Assembly: GCA_003339645.1 (NCBI GenBank)
Contig: QNUV01000041.1
Location: forward strand, 558,001 to 622,000
DNA from: Microbacterium arborescens
GTDB lineage: Bacteria > Actinomycetota > Actinomycetes > Actinomycetales > Microbacteriaceae
Direction of reading: 5' to 3'
DNA: 64,000 nucleotides
How positions within the stretch are numbered: position 1 is the first letter of the stretch; each line of letters begins with the position of its first letter. Positions 1 through 8,976 of this stretch are shown here, in pieces. Both the position numbers and the translations under genes were made by a program. A model generated the notes under the pieces. That model did not search any database, was not told the origin of the DNA, and saw only the letters and a program-made list of their open reading frames with translations.

Positions 1-1744
1 AGGGCGGCGGGTAGTCGAGCAGGCGGTCGGCGTTCGGGTAGAGGTCGTACACGCGGCCGGTCGTCGCTTGACCGTCCTCGCCGGTGCCGCGGTCGGTGAA
101 CGTCATGATCGCCGAGGCGTCGATGAATGGCACGAAGCTGACGATGAAGATCAGCAGGATGACGGCGAGAGCGACCAGGTACTGCTTCCGTGCTCGCGCC
201 CACGCAGCGAGAGCTGCACCCCATTCCCCGCTGCGTTTCACTGCGGCGGGGAAGACCATGCCGAGGACGACGCCGCTCAGCAGGACGAAGAGCTCGGCGC
301 CCGTGATGGCGCCGATGATGTTCAGCGAAGCGAACGAGTAGGGGCTCAGCACCTCGATGTGGGTGACGACGACCACGATGATGACGAAGCCCCGCATCAT
401 GTCGATGCGCAGGTCGCGAGTCGCGGAATCGTCGGGATAGCGCCACGACGGCAGCATCCGGCCCACGATCCCCGATACGAGGAATGCGATGGCGAGCACG
501 GCGGCCGCGCCGGTGATCCAGTTCATCTCGTCGTTGCCCTCGCGCACCTGCACAGTGCTGGCCGAGGCCTGCTCGGGGGTGATCACGTCAGTGATCGGAC
601 TCCACTGCACCTGCCCGGATGCCGCGAGGTCGGCGCGGAACGCGCTCGCGAGCTCACCCGAGGCGGTCAGGCGCCAGTCGACCTCCTGCGCGCCGGCCTC
701 GGCCTCTTCGCGCACCGCCTCGAGCCAGGTGACCGCGGTGATCCGCGGATGATCGGGCAGCTCGGCGAGCACCTGGCGCCACCAGCCCTGCTTGACGGCG
801 AGCTCGGTGTCTCCGGCGAGTGAGAAGTCGTAGAGCGCGCCGGTGTCGAGCAGAAGGTCCCGGCTCTCGCCCGACGCGAACCTGTCGTAGAAGGCCTCCG
901 CCTGCGGCACGGTGTAGCCCCACTGCTCGTCCAGGCGCGCGGCCACCTCACCCTCATCGGGAGCGCTGTTCGACACGAGCGGCACGTCGCGACCCGCGGC
1001 AGCACCCGACTCGCCCTTGCCGAAGTAGAACATCGTCAGACCCACCCGGTCGACGGCATCCGCGTCGGGGAAGTAGGGGCCGTACGGGTCGTCGGCCTCG
1101 GTCAGCAGACCGTCCGCGTCGGTGTCGAGCGCCCGAAGGTCACCGGGGGAGAGATCGTCGAGGCGACCGTCCGCGCGCTCGAACGGGTAGCCCGCGCCGT
1201 AGGAGGGGGCCCAGACCATCTCGGCGCCCGAACCGCCGTCGTGGACGACGTCGGCCACGGCCTCGAAGGCGCGCACGAACTCACGCGGCTGCTGCCCCCA
1301 CGAGGTCCACGAACCGTTCATCTCCGGGGCGAAGCGCACGAGGTGGTGCGTGTCGTAGTCGCCCTGCATCTTCTCGAGCATCGCGTTGAACGCCGCGGCA
1401 TCGTCGCGCGTCAGGTCCGCGAGGGGAACGCGCGGCTCCATGCTCAGGACGAGGACGGCGCCCTGGGCAGCGGCCGCCGTGGCTGCGCGGGACCAGTCCT
1501 GCCGGGCCCTGTCATCGAGCGGATACGACAGGCGGATGGCGTAGGTCGCGGGCGTCTCGCCGAGCCGGTCGGCGTATCCGTCCGGACCGTCGGAGCCCCA
1601 ATCGAGCTCCGGGCCGAACCAGAGCCCGTCCTGCGTGACGGGCGCGGGCACGGAGGTGTCGGCGACGGCCGCGGGCGCCGCGAGGAGAGCGCCGGCGGCG
1701 GCGAGGATCAGGGCGGCGAGCGTCCGCCTCAGGTGCCGCGTCAC
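1..1744 (-). CDS. Secreted GH26-like glycosidase fused to an OpgC-like membrane acyltransferase (3' part beyond the window)
   Basis: About 581 codons are visible and the gene continues off the left edge. It starts at a GTG whose last bases overlap the stop of the RsbW-like gene (GTGA), so translation is probably coupled. Residues 1-29 form a signal peptide. Residues 35-350 resemble a GH26 (mannanase-type) barrel: PEMNG holds a candidate acid/base E141, and TWLEA holds E342 near the expected nucleophile position. Inside it, residues 208-219 (DTDADGLLTEAD) look like an EF-hand calcium loop. After a linker, a membrane segment at about 410-428 is followed by RDLRIDMMRG (443-452) and several hydrophobic segments, as in OpgC-type acyltransferases. 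Family assignment is by motif only. The context of a GT2 synthase suggests trimming and acylation of an exported polysaccharide. Confidence 0.72.
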   Translation of the reverse strand, partial: MTRHLRRTLAALILAAAGALLAAPAAVADTSVPAPVTQDGLWFGPELDWGSDGPDGYADRLGETPATYAIRLSYPLDDRARQDWSRAATAAAAQGAVLVLSMEPRVPLADLTRDDAAAFNAMLEKMQGDYDTHHLVRFAPEMNGSWTSWGQQPREFVRAFEAVADVVHDGGSGAEMVWAPSYGAGYPFERADGRLDDLSPGDLRALDTDADGLLTEADDPYGPYFPDADAVDRVGLTMFYFGKGESGAAAGRDVPLVSNSAPDEGEVAARLDEQWGYTVPQAEAFYDRFASGESRDLLLDTGALYDFSLAGDTELAVKQGWWRQVLAELPDHPRITAVTWLEAVREEAEAGAQEVDWRLTASGELASAFRADLAASGQVQWSPITDVITPEQASASTVQVREGNDEMNWITGAAAVLAIAFLVSGIVGRMLPSWRYPDDSATRDLRIDMMRGFVIIVVVVTHIEVLSPYSFASLNIIGAITGAELFVLLSGVVLGMVFPAAVKRSGEWGAALAAWARARKQYLVALAVILLIFIVSFVPFIDASAIMTFTDRGTGEDGQATTGRVYDLYPNADRLLDYPPP

Positions 1745-2160
1745 TCGCGGCGGCACTCGAGACTCCACACGTTGCGCCCGTTCTCGTAGCGGTAGTCGAC
1801 GGAGTCGACGCTCGCGAGCGCGAGAGCGAGCCCGCGGCCATCCTCGGAGTCGGCGTCGGCCATCGTCACCGCGCTGAGGTCGAGTTCGGCGGGCTGCGCG
1901 TCATCCTGGAAGGTCGCCGTCAGCGCCTCGGGGGTGGCGCGCAGGTCGAGCGTGAAATGCCGCCCCTCGGCACCGTGCGCGGCGACGGAATGCTCGACGA
2001 TGTTGCCCGCGATCTCGATGACGGCGATCTCGAAGGCGAAACGCGTGCGCGGGTCGACGTCGCCCGCCTCCTCCCACCAGGATGCGAGCAGATCGTGGAC
2101 CGCCTCCACACTCTCGAGAGAGACATCGGCGACGAGCGACCGGTGCGCGACCTCAGCCAT
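1741..2160 (-). CDS. RsbW/SpoIIAB-like anti-sigma factor (serine kinase, HATPase fold)
   Basis: This 139-residue protein has the size and pattern of small GHKL anti-sigma kinases. An N box of the ExxxN type lies in IEIAGNIVEHS (about 49-59), a degenerate G1 box (DDAQP) near 91-95, and a G2-like GRGLALA stretch near 114-120. Such proteins phosphorylate a STAS partner and sequester either a sigma factor or another target protein. It starts 8 bases inside the upstream STAS gene and overlaps the start of the GH26-OpgC gene, so it sits in the middle of a coupled four-gene unit. No sigma factor gene is present in the visible part of the locus, so the controlled target is unknown. Confidence 0.85.
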   Translation of the reverse strand: MAEVAHRSLVADVSLESVEAVHDLLASWWEEAGDVDPRTRFAFEIAVIEIAGNIVEHSVAAHGAEGRHFTLDLRATPEALTATFQDDAQPAELDLSAVTMADADSEDGRGLALALASVDSVDYRYENGRNVWSLECRRE

Positions 2161-2494
2161 CGAGGGCGTCCTGCACGGTGGCGCGCGGCCGGAGCACGCG
2201 GTCGAGGTTCGTCAGGCCGAGCACCATGGTGACCTGTTCGCTCGGCGCGGCGAGTCGGAGATCGCCACCACCTTGCCGAGCGGTCTTGAGGCAGGCCACG
2301 AGGGCGCCGAGGCCCGATGAGTCGATGAAGGCGACGTCCGACAGATCCACGATCACGGGCGATTCGCCCGCCGCGGCGATCTCCTCGCTCACCCGCTCGC
2401 GGAAGGGGCGGGCCGAGACCATCGTGAGTCGACCGTGGGGGCGGACGACTCGACCGTTCTCGCGTACGTCGATATCGAGGTCCAGCATGGTCAT
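2153..2494 (-). CDS. STAS-domain anti-anti-sigma factor (SpoIIAA/RsbV-like)
   Basis: The product has 113 residues, a single STAS domain. The phosphorylatable serine lies in IDSSGLGALV after VIVDLSDVAF, the canonical position in SpoIIAA and RsbV. I chose the ATG at 2494 because it overlaps the stop of the glycosyltransferase gene (ATGA); a second ATG two codons later is possible. It pairs with the RsbW-like gene immediately downstream, which it overlaps by 8 bases. The expected role is a phosphorylation-controlled switch that binds the kinase and frees its target. Its placement inside a polysaccharide synthase operon suggests post-translational or sigma-based control of that synthase. Confidence 0.88.
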   Translation of the reverse strand: MTMLDLDIDVRENGRVVRPHGRLTMVSARPFRERVSEEIAAAGESPVIVDLSDVAFIDSSGLGALVACLKTARQGGGDLRLAAPSEQVTMVLGLTNLDRVLRPRATVQDALDG

Positions 2495-4497
2495 GTCTCC
2501 TTCAGTTCCAGATGTGCCGGTGGCCGGTAGAGCACGGCGCGGATGATGATGCTGAAGACCATCAGGTCGTACAGCACCCAGACGATGTTGATGAGCGGCG
2601 CGATGCCCTGGGCCTGCCCGACGGCATAGCGGATGGCGACGGCGACGAGCGACAGGACGAGCGCTGCCATCGCGATCAGCTGCGGCTTCACGAGATCCCA
2701 CCGTGGGCTGTCCTCGGTGGCGCGCGTCTTCGGGGTGACCGCGAACCCGAGGGCACGACCGCGGTAGACGTTCGCGAATGCCGTGGTCACGGAGCGGATC
2801 CAGACGGGGAAGAGAGCGAGCGAGTACTGCGCGCCGCGCCAGGTGGGGCGTCCGTTGGCGACGACGAGGAAGAGCAGCTGATTGAGGAGGAAGAAGGGGA
2901 TGAATCGCGCGAAGAAGTCGACGCTCCAAGCCTGAACCGGCATGACGCCGAACGTCAGGTAGAGCACCGGCGCGGCGATGTAGACGATGCCGGCGAAGCC
3001 CGCCAGGTAGCTCCACATCGTGCCGAAGTACATGATCCGCTGTCCCCAGCTGAGGCTGCGTTGCACGAGAGGGTTCTCGCGGAACATCACCTGCATGGTG
3101 CCCTGCGCCCACCGCAGCCGCTGCGTCAGCATCGTCGGCAGGTCTTCGGGCGCGAGTCCCTCGGCGAGCACCTCGTCGTGATACACCGACTTCCAGCCGA
3201 GGCCGTGCAGCCGCATCGAGGTCGCCATGTCCTCCGTGACCGAGATGGTCGCGAGAGGCATGATCGCCTGGGCCTCTTCATCCCGTCCGACATCGAACGC
3301 CGAGACGAGCATGCTGATCGACTCGAGCGCGGCCAACGGCGACAGGCTCCGGTCGCCCAAAGCATCGAGGGTGACCTCGTCGATGACGGCGAGGGCCTCG
3401 GTGTCCGCGGTCAGCTCGGCGAGGGCGCGCAGCTCTTCGCGGACGTCGGACATGTCCTGGTCGGCGAGCTCGCGGCGGACGCGGTCGATCCGACTCTGGA
3501 AGGCGTAGGTGACATCGGCCAGTGCGTCACCACGCGCGATCTCCACCTTGACGTCGTCGAGCGCTGCGGCGACGGTGTCGAGGGCGGCCGCGATGCGCGG
3601 GTCGGCGCCGTGGTCCCGGCGCGCGCGGGCGAGCACGCGACGGGAGGAGCGGACGCCGCGGTTGACGGCGAGCGTGACTTCGTCGACGTACCGCGAGACG
3701 CCGAGCTGCATCAGGGCCTCGCGGCGCAGGATCGCATTCGAGCCGCAGAAGAACGCCGCGTTCCACCCGTCCTTCGACTGCTGGATCGGGCCGTAGAAGA
3801 GCGGAGCCTGGCTGCCGAGCGGATCGCTCGGCGGAACGTTGACGAACCACTGCGGCGTCTGGACGAGAGCGACCTTGTCGTCCATGAACCAGCCGAGCGT
3901 ACGGTCGAGGATCTTCGGCGAGGGCACCTGATCGGCGTCGAGGATGAGCAGGAACTCGCCCTCGGTGACCATGAGGGCGTTGTTGATGTTTCCGGCCTTC
4001 GCATGGCGTGGGCGGTCGCGCCATGCCTGCGACCGGGTGACGACGCCGATGCCCTCGGCCTCCGCGAGACGGCGGAGCTCGGGCCGGTCGCCGTCGTCGA
4101 GGATCCAGGTCTCGTGCGGGTAGTCGATCGCCTGGGCCGCACGCGCCGTGCGCATGACGAGGTCGAGCGGTTCGTTGTAGGTGGTGACGAGGACGTCGAC
4201 CGTGACGTCGCGCGTCAGGGGCGGCGCATCGTGGCGCTCGCGCAGCCGCCAGGCGCCGACGGCGAAGATGAGCGAGTCGATGAGGCTGTATGTCTCGGCG
4301 AGGACGAGGGGCAGGGCGATCCACCACGCCTCCCAATTCACGGAGGCGAGCCAGCGCCAGACGATGTAGTTCACGCCGGAGATCGCGGCGAGCAGCACGA
4401 CGAGCCGGATCAGCGCGAGGCGCCTCGCCGTCCGCTTCGACTGGCGCGCCACCTCGCGCCGTGTGCCCTCGCGGCCCAGCGTCGTCTCGAAGACCAT
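2491..4497 (-). CDS. Cellulose-synthase-like processive glycosyltransferase family 2
   Basis: This 668-residue membrane protein has two N-terminal membrane segments (about 28-48 and 58-82), a GT2 domain, and several C-terminal segments (about 485-640). The family-2 signature is complete: DDG (134-136), DAD (187-189), TED (421-423) and QRLRW (459-463). The enzyme should polymerise a beta-linked glycan from UDP-sugar and extrude it. There is no PilZ domain, so no visible c-di-GMP input. Residues about 268-418 form a charged, mostly helical insert between the GSNAILRR loop and the TED motif, which is not typical of BcsA. The gene heads the coupled set GT2-STAS-RsbW-GH26/OpgC. The product polymer cannot be told from sequence. 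Confidence 0.88.
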   Translation of the reverse strand: MVFETTLGREGTRREVARQSKRTARRLALIRLVVLLAAISGVNYIVWRWLASVNWEAWWIALPLVLAETYSLIDSLIFAVGAWRLRERHDAPPLTRDVTVDVLVTTYNEPLDLVMRTARAAQAIDYPHETWILDDGDRPELRRLAEAEGIGVVTRSQAWRDRPRHAKAGNINNALMVTEGEFLLILDADQVPSPKILDRTLGWFMDDKVALVQTPQWFVNVPPSDPLGSQAPLFYGPIQQSKDGWNAAFFCGSNAILRREALMQLGVSRYVDEVTLAVNRGVRSSRRVLARARRDHGADPRIAAALDTVAAALDDVKVEIARGDALADVTYAFQSRIDRVRRELADQDMSDVREELRALAELTADTEALAVIDEVTLDALGDRSLSPLAALESISMLVSAFDVGRDEEAQAIMPLATISVTEDMATSMRLHGLGWKSVYHDEVLAEGLAPEDLPTMLTQRLRWAQGTMQVMFRENPLVQRSLSWGQRIMYFGTMWSYLAGFAGIVYIAAPVLYLTFGVMPVQAWSVDFFARFIPFFLLNQLLFLVVANGRPTWRGAQYSLALFPVWIRSVTTAFANVYRGRALGFAVTPKTRATEDSPRWDLVKPQLIAMAALVLSLVAVAIRYAVGQAQGIAPLINIVWVLYDLMVFSIIIRAVLYRPPAHLELKET

Positions 4498-4588
4498 CGA
4501 TCTCCCTCGGTCGAGAGCAACGCTGTCAGCACCTTGTCGCGGCGTGAAACGGGTTGCGCCATGAACGACGTTCAGACCAAGATTCGCC

Positions 4589-5443
4589 TCAGCAATGCGT
4601 CGCTACATGCTCAGGATAACCTCGCACGGTCAGGTCCCTGTCGCGCAGCACGACGGAAGACGGGGTCTCCGGATCGGCGCACATCTCGTCCCAGGTGCGC
4701 GGAAGATTGTCGGTGTACTCGATGTCGACGACGGCCTCGCCATAGACCTCGGTGTAGCGGGAGCACTCGAGGTAGGCGGCGCATTCCTCGACGACGGCGA
4801 AGTCGAAGCCCGCCTCGTCGCGGAGCTGCCGAGCGAACTCCGCCGCATTCTTCTGACCTGCGGCGAGACCCGCGTCGTGGGCTACGTCGACGTAGGCGGC
4901 GGCGAGCGCCAGATTGCCGTCGATGTCGAGCATGCCCTCGGAGCGCGTGAAGGAATCGAGGTTGTCGAACTCGACCGCGTCGAACCCGGACTCGGCGCAG
5001 CCACGGATCCAGGGGGAGACCAGGGCGAGGATGCGCTCGCGTTTGTCGGCCGTCGATGAATCGATCAGCACCTCGTCGGGCCAGTCCGGATCGATGAGGG
5101 GCTCGCCGTCGACTGTCACGAGCAGATCGTCATCCCACAGGTCGCGTTCTGCCGGCTGCGTCTGGAACCCGTTCACGTAGCAGATCGAGTAACGGTCCGG
5201 TGCGGGCTCCGCTGTGCGGTCGCGGCCGACGATCTCCACGTCCTCGCCGGGCGGGTACTCTACGCCCAGCTGGTAGTCCGGCTTTCCGCCGACCGGCAGC
5301 AGTATGACGTCGACGGCGTGCGCGGACTCGGCGACCGCCCCCTTCGCATCCCCGTGCCCGGGGATGCCGACGGCGCAGCCGGACAGGACGCCGGCGACCA
5401 GGATGGCCGAGCCGGCGGCCGCGAATCGGCGCACGACGAGCAT
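4589..5443 (-). CDS. GH114-family lipoprotein (endo-alpha-1,4-polygalactosaminidase-like)
   Basis: The 284-residue protein begins with a lipoprotein signal peptide ending in the lipobox LSGC (Cys near residue 22), so it should be anchored outside the membrane. The body shows the GH114/TM1410 barrel pattern: YVNGFQTQPAE, a central DAVEFDNLDSF strand with acidic residues, GLAAGQKNAAE, and a late VVEECAAY segment. GH114 enzymes cleave partly deacetylated galactosaminoglycan such as Pel. The start at 5443 is one base after the stop of the MFS gene, so the two are co-transcribed. A 91-base gap separates it from the GT2 gene. It probably processes the polymer made by the neighbouring synthase, which is inference. 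Confidence 0.8.
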   Translation of the reverse strand: MLVVRRFAAAGSAILVAGVLSGCAVGIPGHGDAKGAVAESAHAVDVILLPVGGKPDYQLGVEYPPGEDVEIVGRDRTAEPAPDRYSICYVNGFQTQPAERDLWDDDLLVTVDGEPLIDPDWPDEVLIDSSTADKRERILALVSPWIRGCAESGFDAVEFDNLDSFTRSEGMLDIDGNLALAAAYVDVAHDAGLAAGQKNAAEFARQLRDEAGFDFAVVEECAAYLECSRYTEVYGEAVVDIEYTDNLPRTWDEMCADPETPSSVVLRDRDLTVRGYPEHVATHC

Positions 5444-5444
5444 G

Positions 5445-6776
5445 CTACGCGGGGTCGTCACGGTCGTCGGGGCCGCCGTCCGGGCCCTCGGGATCACGGT
5501 TGATCCGGGTGCGCGGGACGAAACGGGGGACCCACCGGATGAACCCCAGAGCGCCGACGAGACCGAACGCCCCCATGACGGCGGCGGCGGCCGGCAACGA
5601 GGCGACGGCGGTGATCCCGGAGACCAGCAGCGGGGCGGCGGCACCGCCCCCATCCGTGAGCGTGCGCCAGGAACCGAGGAACGGCGCCGGGTTCGCCGTC
5701 GGCGCCACATCCGCGCCGAGCGTGAGGAGGATGCCGCTCGAAAGTCCGTTCCCGACCCCCAGCACGGCGGCGAAGAGGGCGAACCAGAGCTCGGGCTGCG
5801 CGCTGGCCGCGGTGAGCGCGAGGGCGATGAGGCCCGCACTCATGAGGAGCATCGCGGGGAGGGCCGCCCACAGGCGACCGAAGCGGTCCATGACCTGGCC
5901 GCTGGCGTAGAACAGCGCGAAGTCGATCGCACCCGAGACGCCGACGACCAGTGCGATCGTCGAGCCGTCCAGCCCGATCGCCACGCCCCACAAGGGGAGC
6001 AGGACCTGACGCGTGGACCGCAGCGCCGACAGCGACGCCGCCGCGACACCGAGGCGCGCCAGCACGTCGCGGTTGCGCCAGGCGGTGCGGACGACGCCGG
6101 TGCCGGGGGCGCGGCGCGTACGGACAGGCGCCGTCGTGATCGCTTCGCCCTCGACGGTCCGTGCGATGGCGGGCGGCGGTCCCAGCCGCTTCTCGGGTTC
6201 GGGTCCGAAGGCGACCAGAGCGATCATCGCGACGAGGCACACCCCGAAGAACCAGATCGTGGCGTGCTCGTCGCCGAACGCCCACAGGAGCGCAGCGGCG
6301 ATGAAGGGCCCGACGAACATGCCGAGGCGGAAGCTGCCGCCGAGCAGCGACAGCGCCCGAGCGCGGAAGGTGAGGGGCACCCGAGTGGTCATGAACGCGT
6401 GACGGGCGACGCCGAAGGCCGCCGCGCAGATGCCGATGACGAAGACGGATGCCGCGAACACCCCCAGCACGGGAGCGAAGGCCATCGCAGCGACACCGAC
6501 GAGCGCGAGCAGCCCCGCGACGATCATGGTCGCCCGCTCGCCGATGCGGGCCACGGCCCACCCAGCGGGCAGATTGCCGCACAGCTGGCCCACCACGAGT
6601 GCGGCGGCGACGAGTGCCGAGGTGGCGACGTCAGCGCCCAGTTCGGTGGCGATGACCGGGATGAGGGGGATGACGGCGCCTTCACCGAGCCCGAACAGGG
6701 TCGTCGGTCCGTAGATCATCGGGGCGAGGCGCCAGAGAACGCGGCGGATCGGTTCGTTCTCGTCGCTGGCTCCCAT
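5445..6776 (-). CDS. MFS transporter (12-TM type)
   Basis: The protein has 443 residues with about twelve hydrophobic segments in two halves joined by a charged linker near 205-245. The motif-A-like stretch is WAVARIGER in the first half and MDRFGR in the second. The start ATG at 6776 gives the clean N-terminus MGASDENEP; a GTG three codons upstream is an alternative. It is divergent from prfB with only 25 bases between start codons, so the promoters must overlap or lie within coding sequence. The GH114 lipoprotein follows one base downstream. The substrate is unknown; the context suggests a link to glycan or sugar handling but the family alone does not show it. Confidence 0.85.
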   Translation of the reverse strand: MGASDENEPIRRVLWRLAPMIYGPTTLFGLGEGAVIPLIPVIATELGADVATSALVAAALVVGQLCGNLPAGWAVARIGERATMIVAGLLALVGVAAMAFAPVLGVFAASVFVIGICAAAFGVARHAFMTTRVPLTFRARALSLLGGSFRLGMFVGPFIAAALLWAFGDEHATIWFFGVCLVAMIALVAFGPEPEKRLGPPPAIARTVEGEAITTAPVRTRRAPGTGVVRTAWRNRDVLARLGVAAASLSALRSTRQVLLPLWGVAIGLDGSTIALVVGVSGAIDFALFYASGQVMDRFGRLWAALPAMLLMSAGLIALALTAASAQPELWFALFAAVLGVGNGLSSGILLTLGADVAPTANPAPFLGSWRTLTDGGGAAAPLLVSGITAVASLPAAAAVMGAFGLVGALGFIRWVPRFVPRTRINRDPEGPDGGPDDRDDPA

Positions 6777-6801
6777 TGCTTCCACGATACTCTGGAGTGC
6801 C

Positions 6802-7914
6802 ATGCTCGAATTCGATATCTCCGCCGACATCCAGGCCCTGCGCTCCACGTTCGCCGACATCCAGGCGGTGGTCGACGTCGAGGCTCTTCGGGCCGAGATC
6901 GCCCGCCTCTCCGAGGAGGCCGGCGCGCCGGATCTCTGGGATGACGTCGAGAAGGCGCAGAAGGTCACCAGCGCGCTCAGTCACCGCCAGGCCGAACTCA
7001 AGCGCGTCACCGAGGTCGAGCGTCGACTCGACGACCTCGACGTGCTCGTGGAGCTCGCGATCGAGATGGACGACGAGGAGTCGGCCGAAGAGGCGCGCAA
7101 AGAGCTCAAGCAGCTCGAAGAGGTCATCGGTCAACTCGAGGTGCAGACGCTCCTCGACGGCGAATACGACGATCGCGCGGCCGTCGTGACGATCCGCTCG
7201 GGCGCGGGTGGCGACGACGCCACCGATTTCGCCGACATGCTGCTGCGCATGTACCTGCGCTGGGCCGAGCGCCACAAGTACCCCGTGAAGGTCATGGACA
7301 CGTCGTACGCCGAGGGCGCGGGGATCAAGTCGGCCACGTTCGAGGTCGACGCCCCCTACGCATACGGCACGCTGTCGGTCGAGGCCGGAACGCACCGCCT
7401 CGCGCGCATCAGCCCCTTCGGGTCGGCTGACAAGCGCCAGACGAGCTTCGCCGCTGTCGAGGTGATCCCGGTGATGGAGGAGGCCGTCGAGGTCGACGTC
7501 CCCGAGAACGACATCCGCGTCGACGTCTTCCGATCGTCGGGCCCCGGTGGGCAGTCGGTCAACACCACCGACTCGGCCGTGCGCATCACGCACATCCCCA
7601 CCGGCATCGTCGTGTCGATGCAGAACGAGAAGTCGCAGATCCAGAACCGTGCCGCGGCCATGCGCGTCCTGCAGACCCGACTCATGCTCCTGCAGCGCGA
7701 GGAAGAGGCTGCGAAGAAGAAGGAGCTGGCGGGCACCATCACCGCGAGCTGGGGCGATCAGATGCGCTCCTACTTCCTCTACGGCCAGCAGCTCGTGAAG
7801 GATCTGCGCACCGGCCACGAGGTCGGCAATCCCTCGACCGTCTTCGACGGCGATCTCGACGGGTTCATCGCTGCGGGCATCCGGTGGCGCAAGCGCAAGG
7901 ACGACGACGCCTGA
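6802..7914 (+). CDS. prfB: Peptide chain release factor 2
   Basis: RF2 recognises UGA and UAA and triggers peptide release on the ribosome. The 370-residue protein carries the RF2-specific recognition tripeptide SPF at 204-206 and the catalytic GGQ at 249-251, with the usual N-terminal helical domain. No in-frame UGA or programmed frameshift is present near codon 25, in contrast to the E. coli gene. A possible -10 box (GATACT, 6786-6791) lies 10 bases before the ATG, which suggests a very short or absent leader. It begins the conserved actinobacterial order prfB-ftsE-ftsX-smpB. Confidence 0.98.
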   Translation: MLEFDISADIQALRSTFADIQAVVDVEALRAEIARLSEEAGAPDLWDDVEKAQKVTSALSHRQAELKRVTEVERRLDDLDVLVELAIEMDDEESAEEARKELKQLEEVIGQLEVQTLLDGEYDDRAAVVTIRSGAGGDDATDFADMLLRMYLRWAERHKYPVKVMDTSYAEGAGIKSATFEVDAPYAYGTLSVEAGTHRLARISPFGSADKRQTSFAAVEVIPVMEEAVEVDVPENDIRVDVFRSSGPGGQSVNTTDSAVRITHIPTGIVVSMQNEKSQIQNRAAAMRVLQTRLMLLQREEEAAKKKELAGTITASWGDQMRSYFLYGQQLVKDLRTGHEVGNPSTVFDGDLDGFIAAGIRWRKRKDDDA

Positions 7915-7995
7915 TCGAGTGCTGAGGCGCGGATGCCGCGGCGCGCGGGTGTCGCGGCGTGGTTGCGCGGGGGAGCCGCTTAGGCTCATCGAGTC

Positions 7996-8976
7996 ATGAT
8001 CCGGTTCGAACACGTCAGCAAGCGGTATCGCGGCACCTCGAAGCCCGCGCTCAGCGACGTCGACTTCGAGATCCAGCGCGGCGAGTTCGTCTTCCTCGTC
8101 GGCGCTTCCGGATCGGGCAAGTCGTCGTGCCTGCGGATGATCCTGCGCGAGGATGTCGCTTCCGAGGGGCGTGTCGTCGTGCTCGGCCGCGACCTCCGCG
8201 GTCTCTCGACGCGCAAGGTGCCCTACTTCCGTCGCCACATCGGCGCCGTCTTCCAGGACTTCCGGCTGCTGCCGAACAAGACCGTCTTCCAGAACGTCGC
8301 GTTCACCCTGCAGGTGATCGGGTCGTCGCGCGCCTTCATCTCACAGGCGGTCCCCGAGGCGCTCGCGCTCGTCGGCCTCGCGGGCAAGGAGAAGCGACTC
8401 CCGCACGAGCTGTCGGGCGGTGAGCAGCAGCGCGTCGCCATCGCGCGCGCGATCGTCAACCGTCCGCAGGTGCTGCTGGCCGACGAGCCGACGGGAAACC
8501 TCGACCCGGCGACATCCGTCGACATCATGCAGTTGCTCGCGCGGATCAACGCCAACGGCACGACGGTCGTGATGGCCACCCACGAGGCCGGCTTCGTCGA
8601 CCAGATGCAGCGCCGCGTGATCGAGCTGAGCGGTGGCGTGATGGTCCGTGACGAGGTCGGCGGCGGTTACGGCGACACGTCGGCTCTCCCGAGCCTGGCC
8701 CCCGAACCGGTCCGCGGCGCCGCCGCCGTCGCCGCGCTCACAGCGGTCCTCGAACTGCAACGCGAGATCGCCGAGACGCCGCCGACCGCGCACGTTCCCG
8801 TTCCCGACGAGCCCGAGGCGCCCGCCGAGCCGCCGCCACCGGTGGGGGAGACGCGGGCCATCCCCATCGTCGCCCCCGACATTGACCTGGCCGGCCTCGG
8901 GCTGCCCGACGTCGCCAAGAAGCTCGGGCTCGGCGATCGCGATGACCGCAGCGACGAAGTGGGGCCCACGTCATGA
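7996..8976 (+). CDS. ftsE: Cell division ATP-binding protein FtsE with long C-terminal tail
   Basis: FtsE is the ATPase of the FtsEX complex, which controls peptidoglycan hydrolases during division. The ABC domain fills residues 1-225: Walker A GASGSGKSS (36-44), signature LSGGEQQR (139-146), Walker B VLLADEPT (159-166), and H in MATHEAG. Residues 226-326 form a proline- and acid-rich tail with no known domain, ending in a predicted short amphipathic stretch (LAGLGLPDVAKKLGLG). Typical FtsE is about 220-230 residues, so the tail adds about 100. A TAGGCT -10-like box (7981-7986) lies 9 bases before the ATG. The stop overlaps the ftsX start (ATGA). Confidence 0.97.
   Translation: MIRFEHVSKRYRGTSKPALSDVDFEIQRGEFVFLVGASGSGKSSCLRMILREDVASEGRVVVLGRDLRGLSTRKVPYFRRHIGAVFQDFRLLPNKTVFQNVAFTLQVIGSSRAFISQAVPEALALVGLAGKEKRLPHELSGGEQQRVAIARAIVNRPQVLLADEPTGNLDPATSVDIMQLLARINANGTTVVMATHEAGFVDQMQRRVIELSGGVMVRDEVGGGYGDTSALPSLAPEPVRGAAAVAALTAVLELQREIAETPPTAHVPVPDEPEAPAEPPPPVGETRAIPIVAPDIDLAGLGLPDVAKKLGLGDRDDRSDEVGPTS

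Noticed and set aside
2512-4950. Very long plus-strand frame of 812 codons
   Set aside because: It is antisense to the GT2 and GH114 genes, which have all catalytic motifs. Its composition is typical of a high-GC antisense shadow.
6802-6900. Programmed frameshift in prfB
   Set aside because: There is no in-frame UGA or Shine-Dalgarno-like CUU UGA signal near codon 25; the frame is continuous.
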